Shown here: piece by piece, positions 60,359 through 64,000 of the stretch
Position numbering within the stretch: position 1 is the first letter of the stretch
Layout: every line of letters begins with the position of its first letter
From: Mycolicibacter terrae
Lineage (GTDB): Bacteria; Actinomycetota; Actinomycetes; Mycobacteriales; Mycobacteriaceae
Reading direction: 5' to 3'
Assembly: GCF_010727125.1 (NCBI RefSeq)
Contig: NZ_AP022564.1
Span: 1,178,001 to 1,242,000, forward strand
Length of the DNA stretch: 64,000 nt
The notes under the pieces: generated by a model
Databases searched by the model: none
The model's input: the letters and a program-made list of their open reading frames with translations, nothing else
What the model was told of the DNA's origin: nothing
Translations under genes and position numbers: made by a program

Positions 60359-61699
60359 TCAGGCCGAGGGCCCGACCGCTTCGACGTCAGGACCCGTGAA
60401 GCCCGGCACCAATTCCTCGGAGAGCCGCTTGATCGGCACGTGGGCATCGAGCTGACACATGATCGCGGTGGTCGAGGCAAGCACCCGCATCGGCATCGCC
60501 AGCTTCGGCGGCAGGTCCAGCTGCCGGGCGGTCTTGAGCTGCTCGACGGGGCGTTCCAGCTGCTTGCCGGCCATTCTCATCAGCCACTTGCGGCTGTAGT
60601 GGAACGTCTCGACCTCCACCGGCTCGACGTACTGGCGCAGCATCTCGTCGATCTCGCGCACCGAGACGTCCTGGCCCTTCTGGATGAAGCCGCCCCTGCG
60701 CATCGTCGCGATGACCCGGTCGTAATCCTTGTCCCGGGCGTAGCGCACCGCGGCGCCCAGCTCCGGGGGGAAGCCGCCGGGCATCGGCGCCACCGCACCG
60801 AAGTCGATGATGCCCATCCGGCCGTCGGGTAGCAGCATGAAGTTGCCCGGGTGGGCGTCGCCGTGGATCATCTCCAGCCGGCGCGCTGCGTCCCAGGTGA
60901 ACTCGGCCAGCCGGGTGCCCATCAGGTCCCGCTGCTCGACGGTGCCGTTGCGGATGATCTCGGCCATGCCGATGCCCTCGATCCACTCCTGGATCACCGC
61001 CTTGGGCGCACTGGCCACCACGTTCGGGATGAGGAAGTGCGGGTGGCCCGCGTAGGCCTTGGCGAAGATGCGCTGGTTGTCGGCCTCCAACCGGTAGTCC
61101 AGCTCCATCTCGGTGCGCTCGATCAGCTCATCGACGACACCCTGGACGTCCACGCCGGGCGCCAGCTGCTTGAAGACGCCGGTCAGCCGCCGAATGGTCT
61201 TCAGGTCGGCGCGCAGCGCCTGATCGGCACCGGGGTACTGGATCTTGACCGCCACCGGGCGGCCGTCGCCCCATACCGCCTTGTGCACCTGGCCGATGCT
61301 GGCCGAGGCGATCGGGGTGTCGTCGAAGGAGGAGAACCGTTCGCGCCACTTGGTGCCCAACTGGGCATCGAGCACCCGATGCACCTTATCCGCGGGCAGC
61401 GGCGGCGCGTCCTTCTGCAGTTTGGTCAGCGCCTCCCGGTACGGCTCGCCGAATTCCTCGGGGATGGCCGCCTCCATCACCGACAGTGCCTGACCGACCT
61501 TCATGGCGCCGCCCTTGAGCTCACCCAGGACGGTGAACAACTGGTTGGCCGCCTTCTCCATGAGTTCGGCGGTGACCGCGTCCTTCGACTTGCCGGTCAG
61601 TCGCTTTCCGAGACCGAGGGCGGCCCGGCCGGCGAAGCCGACGGGCAGGCTGGCCAGCTTCGCATTGCGCGCCGCGCTCCCGCGCTTGATTTCTGACAC
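60359..61699 (-). CDS. ABC1/UbiB-type atypical kinase
   Basis: 446 residues from GTG 61699 (VSEIKRGSAARNAKLASLPV). Family motifs are KGGAMKVGQALSVM (KxGQ), ASASIGQVHKAVW, VAVKIQYPG, EMIHGDAHPGNFMLLPDGRM and IIDFGAVAPMP. UbiB-type proteins act as ATPases or kinases in isoprenoid-lipid or quinone pathways. It converges with whiB7 (4 bases between stops) and corresponds to Rv3197. Confidence 0.92.
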   Translation of the reverse strand: MSEIKRGSAARNAKLASLPVGFAGRAALGLGKRLTGKSKDAVTAELMEKAANQLFTVLGELKGGAMKVGQALSVMEAAIPEEFGEPYREALTKLQKDAPPLPADKVHRVLDAQLGTKWRERFSSFDDTPIASASIGQVHKAVWGDGRPVAVKIQYPGADQALRADLKTIRRLTGVFKQLAPGVDVQGVVDELIERTEMELDYRLEADNQRIFAKAYAGHPHFLIPNVVASAPKAVIQEWIEGIGMAEIIRNGTVEQRDLMGTRLAEFTWDAARRLEMIHGDAHPGNFMLLPDGRMGIIDFGAVAPMPGGFPPELGAAVRYARDKDYDRVIATMRRGGFIQKGQDVSVREIDEMLRQYVEPVEVETFHYSRKWLMRMAGKQLERPVEQLKTARQLDLPPKLAMPMRVLASTTAIMCQLDAHVPIKRLSEELVPGFTGPDVEAVGPSA

Positions 61700-61769
61700 G
61701 CGTCCATCATCCATGACGCCGCTGTGGCGCCGGTCACCGCGGGTGAAATTGCCGGTAGGAGGCGCGACG

Positions 61770-62639
61770 TCAGCAATTGCACAGCGGGTGGCGGGTCCAG
61801 CGCCGCGTCATGATCGACCCGGTGGCCAGATCCAATTCCAGGGTGGCGTTGAGCGTCGGAGGGGGAGCAAGGGCCCGGTCGGCGGCGATCCCGCGCACCG
61901 CCGCGATCACCCGGTCGACCTGGCTCAATGCCAGGGCCACCGTCGCCAGCACCGTGGCGCGGTCGGTGTGGGCGACGGTGTCGCGCAGCTGGGCGGCCAC
62001 CGCCGGCCAGGAGGCGTCCCGGTCGCGGCGATGCAGGTCGGCGCAGCCCAGACAGCTGGTCCTACCGGGAAGGACCAGCGGGCCGACCACGCCGGTGCCG
62101 TCGCGCACCCGCACCGGCAGGTGCGGCACCCGCTCGGCGTGTAACTCGCGCACCAGCCGCGGGTCGGCGACCAGATAGTCCGTCAGCACCACCAGATCCG
62201 AGCCGGCGGTGCTCACCTCGGCATGCCGGTGGCTGCTGTGCCGAACCACGGCGCCCGAGCAGCGCAGCGACTCGACCAGCAGATCCGACAGCGGCCCGCG
62301 GCCGTGCACCCGCAGCGACACCGCGTGGCGCGGCCGGCGCGGGCCGCCGTGGCGGACGACGACGCGCGCGTCGAGCAGCTCGGCCAGCAGGCCGTCCAGC
62401 TCCGCGCCGTCCACCGGGCCGTGCCGGGCGGCCTCGGTCCGCAGCTCGGCAGCGGTGGTCGGGGTCTGCATGCAGCGCAGCACGGCGGCCAGGCCGGGAG
62501 CGCTCAGGCCGCGGGGTGGCTGCACCAGTACGGCCCGTCGAGGATCCCAACCGATCTGCACCGCCCCGTCCGGGCGCAGCAACACCGGCCGTGCCGGGTC
62601 CAGCGCGTAGGCGGGCATCTCGGAATCAAGCCTGCTCAC
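61770..62639 (-). CDS. TOMM cyclodehydratase-like / ThiF-related protein
   Basis: 289 residues. The N-terminal half (YALDPARPVLLRPDGAVQIG, QPPRGLSAPGLAAVL) resembles the leader-binding region of cyclodehydratase partner proteins, and the rest a degenerate ThiF/E1-like fold. A likely zinc site is Cys196-x2-Cys199 (SCLGC) with Cys287-x-Cys289 at the end (LCNC). There is no precursor peptide, YcaO or dehydrogenase gene nearby, so a RiPP role is uncertain. It corresponds to Rv3196. Confidence 0.7.
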   Translation of the reverse strand: MSRLDSEMPAYALDPARPVLLRPDGAVQIGWDPRRAVLVQPPRGLSAPGLAAVLRCMQTPTTAAELRTEAARHGPVDGAELDGLLAELLDARVVVRHGGPRRPRHAVSLRVHGRGPLSDLLVESLRCSGAVVRHSSHRHAEVSTAGSDLVVLTDYLVADPRLVRELHAERVPHLPVRVRDGTGVVGPLVLPGRTSCLGCADLHRRDRDASWPAVAAQLRDTVAHTDRATVLATVALALSQVDRVIAAVRGIAADRALAPPPTLNATLELDLATGSIMTRRWTRHPLCNC

Positions 62640-62727
62640 GGGCCGACCCTGTCACGCCGGACGGTGCCGGCGACTCCCGTTATGCACAGGGGTCGGAGGG
62701 CCGGGAAGGCCTGACACCCCGGCGCCG

Positions 62728-64000
62728 TCAGTCGTCGCGGGCGCCGTCGGTGTCGCCGGCGTCGTCGGCGTCGCGCTGGAACTGCGCGATCGCCTGGTCG
62801 ATCGCGGAGTCGATGCCGCTGGTGTCACCGCCGAGGATCCGGTCGATGAATGCGGCCGGGTCGTCGAGGTCGGAAGCCTCGGGCAGCAGGTCGGGGTGCT
62901 GCCACACCCTGTCGCGCGCGTCGACCCCGACGGCCGCGGTCAGCCGCTCCCACAGCACCGCGGCCTCGGCCAGCTTGCGGGGGCGCAGTTCCAGGCCGAC
63001 CAGGGTGGCGAAGGTCTGCTCGGCCGGGCCGCCGGTGGCCCGGCGGCGGCGCAGTGTCTCCGACAGTGCGGCGGTGCCCGGGATCCGGTCGCCCAGCGCC
63101 GCGGTCACCACCGTGCGCACCCAGCCCTCGATCAGGGCCAGCAGGGTCTCCAGCCGCTCCAGCGCGGCCAGCTGTTCGGGAGTCGATTTGGGTTCGAACA
63201 CGCCCTGATTGAGCAGGTCCGCCATGGCCGAGGGGTCGCCCATCGACATCGGGTCGAAGCCCTGGGCCAGCTCCTCGATGCCACGGATGTCGATCTTCAT
63301 GCCCCGGGCGTAGGCCTCCACGGTGTTCAACAGCTGGTTGGCCAGCCACGGCACGTGCGAGAACAGCCGGTGATGCGCGGCTTCGCGGGCGGCCAGGAAG
63401 GTGACGATCTCGCTGCGTGGCTGCTCCAGACCGGCGGCCAGTTCCTCGATCGCGCCGGGCAACAGTGCGGCAATCCCTTTGGGGCCCAGCGGTAATCCGA
63501 TATCGGTCGAGGTCAGTACCTCCCCGGACAACCGGCCCAGGGCCTGGCCCAGCTGCGATCCGAACGCCAGCCCGCCCATCTGGCCCATCACCGACATCAG
63601 CGGACCGGCCATGCTCTTGGCCTCCTCCGGCAGCGCCGAGGCCCACACCGACGAGACCTGCTCGGCCATCGGGTCGCACAGCCGTTGCCAGGTGGCCATG
63701 GTGTGCTCCACCCAGTCCACCGGGGTCCACGCGACCGTGCTGGTGGTGCCCGCCGGCAACGAGGTCACACCGTTGAGCCACGTCTCGGCCAGGTGTACCG
63801 CATCGCCGATGGCGGTGTTGGTGGAGGCGGTGACGGGCGCGACCGAACCGATCGACTTCGCCGCGACCTGGCGGGCCAGCTCGTAGTTCACCGGCCCGGC
63901 CGGCCGGCCGCCGGCGGCCACCGTGCCGGCCCCGCTGAACATCTGGCCGAGCTGGGTGAAGATCTGGCCCAGGTCGCCGATGTTGAAAGCGCCCCCCGTT
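62728..64000 (-). CDS. DUF2342 zinc-metalloprotease-like protein (cut by window edge)
   Basis: About 423 codons are visible; the frame runs off the right edge, continuing upstream of MFSGAG as GAFNIGDLGQIFTQLGQ, so the start lies outside. AAREAAHHRLFSHVPWLANQ holds the degenerate HExxH-like motif of the family, sometimes linked to coenzyme F420 biosynthesis by co-occurrence. The C-terminus is acidic (DADDAGDTDGARDD). It corresponds to Rv3195. Confidence 0.85.
   Translation of the reverse strand, partial: TGGAFNIGDLGQIFTQLGQMFSGAGTVAAGGRPAGPVNYELARQVAAKSIGSVAPVTASTNTAIGDAVHLAETWLNGVTSLPAGTTSTVAWTPVDWVEHTMATWQRLCDPMAEQVSSVWASALPEEAKSMAGPLMSVMGQMGGLAFGSQLGQALGRLSGEVLTSTDIGLPLGPKGIAALLPGAIEELAAGLEQPRSEIVTFLAAREAAHHRLFSHVPWLANQLLNTVEAYARGMKIDIRGIEELAQGFDPMSMGDPSAMADLLNQGVFEPKSTPEQLAALERLETLLALIEGWVRTVVTAALGDRIPGTAALSETLRRRRATGGPAEQTFATLVGLELRPRKLAEAAVLWERLTAAVGVDARDRVWQHPDLLPEASDLDDPAAFIDRILGGDTSGIDSAIDQAIAQFQRDADDAGDTDGARDD

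Overview
The window is high-GC chromosomal DNA from a mycobacterium. It has PE and PPE genes, two WhiB proteins, SigH with its anti-sigma factor, the AdnAB and UvrD2 helicases, the mycobacterial micro-protein bL37, and many GTG/TTG and ATGA-coupled starts. From about 30 kb to the right edge the gene order matches, as I remember it, the M. tuberculosis block running from sigH (Rv3223c) down to Rv3195, in inverted orientation. The benzoate genes and extra insertions argue for a non-tuberculous, environmental species.

Left part (1-12.3 kb): a PE-PPE pair cut by the left edge; an LLM-type flavin oxidoreductase divergent from a small methyltransferase; an SRAP/YedK peptidase; an IS481-type element whose target duplication contains the stop codon of a PPE gene; two tandem PPE-SVP genes with SHOCT-like tails; an OmpR-type response regulator and histidine kinase followed by a methyltransferase and a phytanoyl-CoA-dioxygenase-like enzyme; and an SDR.

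Middle (12.3-30 kb): a mobile or accessory segment. It opens with a decayed 13E12 (DUF222) gene split by a second IS481-type element. An aromatic catabolism island follows: pcaD-pcaI-pcaJ, a LAL-type LuxR regulator, benA-benB-(benC::FCD::benD), and catR-catB-catA-catC. Together these encode benzoate to catechol to muconate to muconolactone to 3-oxoadipate to 3-oxoadipyl-CoA; only the final thiolase and an importer are not seen. The benzoate reductase and the diol dehydrogenase are one 924-residue polypeptide. A TetR gene, csbD, a small membrane protein and a STAS gene follow, sharing four copies of the palindrome GTTTACGNCGTAAAC.

Right part (30-64 kb): a conserved mycobacterial core. It holds sigH-rshA (thiol and heat stress), bL37, a secreted Ala/Pro-rich protein, a biotin/lipoyl-attachment protein, pdtaS, whiB1, a lipid kinase, isochorismate synthase and gpm2, a ParA-like ATPase, a PQQ-like lipoprotein or membrane protein, rhlE, a ferritin-like protein, TetR/TB9.4, a DUF3152 metalloprotease, moeZ, a kinase-like protein, an alkyltransferase-like protein, lipV, adnA-adnB, a TrkA-type K+ channel, nudC/mrx1, uvrD2, whiB7 with its leader peptide and attenuator, an ABC1 kinase, an orphan cyclodehydratase-like protein, and a DUF2342 protein cut by the right edge.

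The best leads are the BenC-FCD-BenD fusion with its repeated linker motif, the four-palindrome TetR mini-regulon overlapping a SigF-like csbD promoter, the 57-bp in-frame tandem repeats inside adnB, and the IS481 insertion at a PPE stop codon. All identifications are by reading; no database search was run, and synteny statements are from memory.
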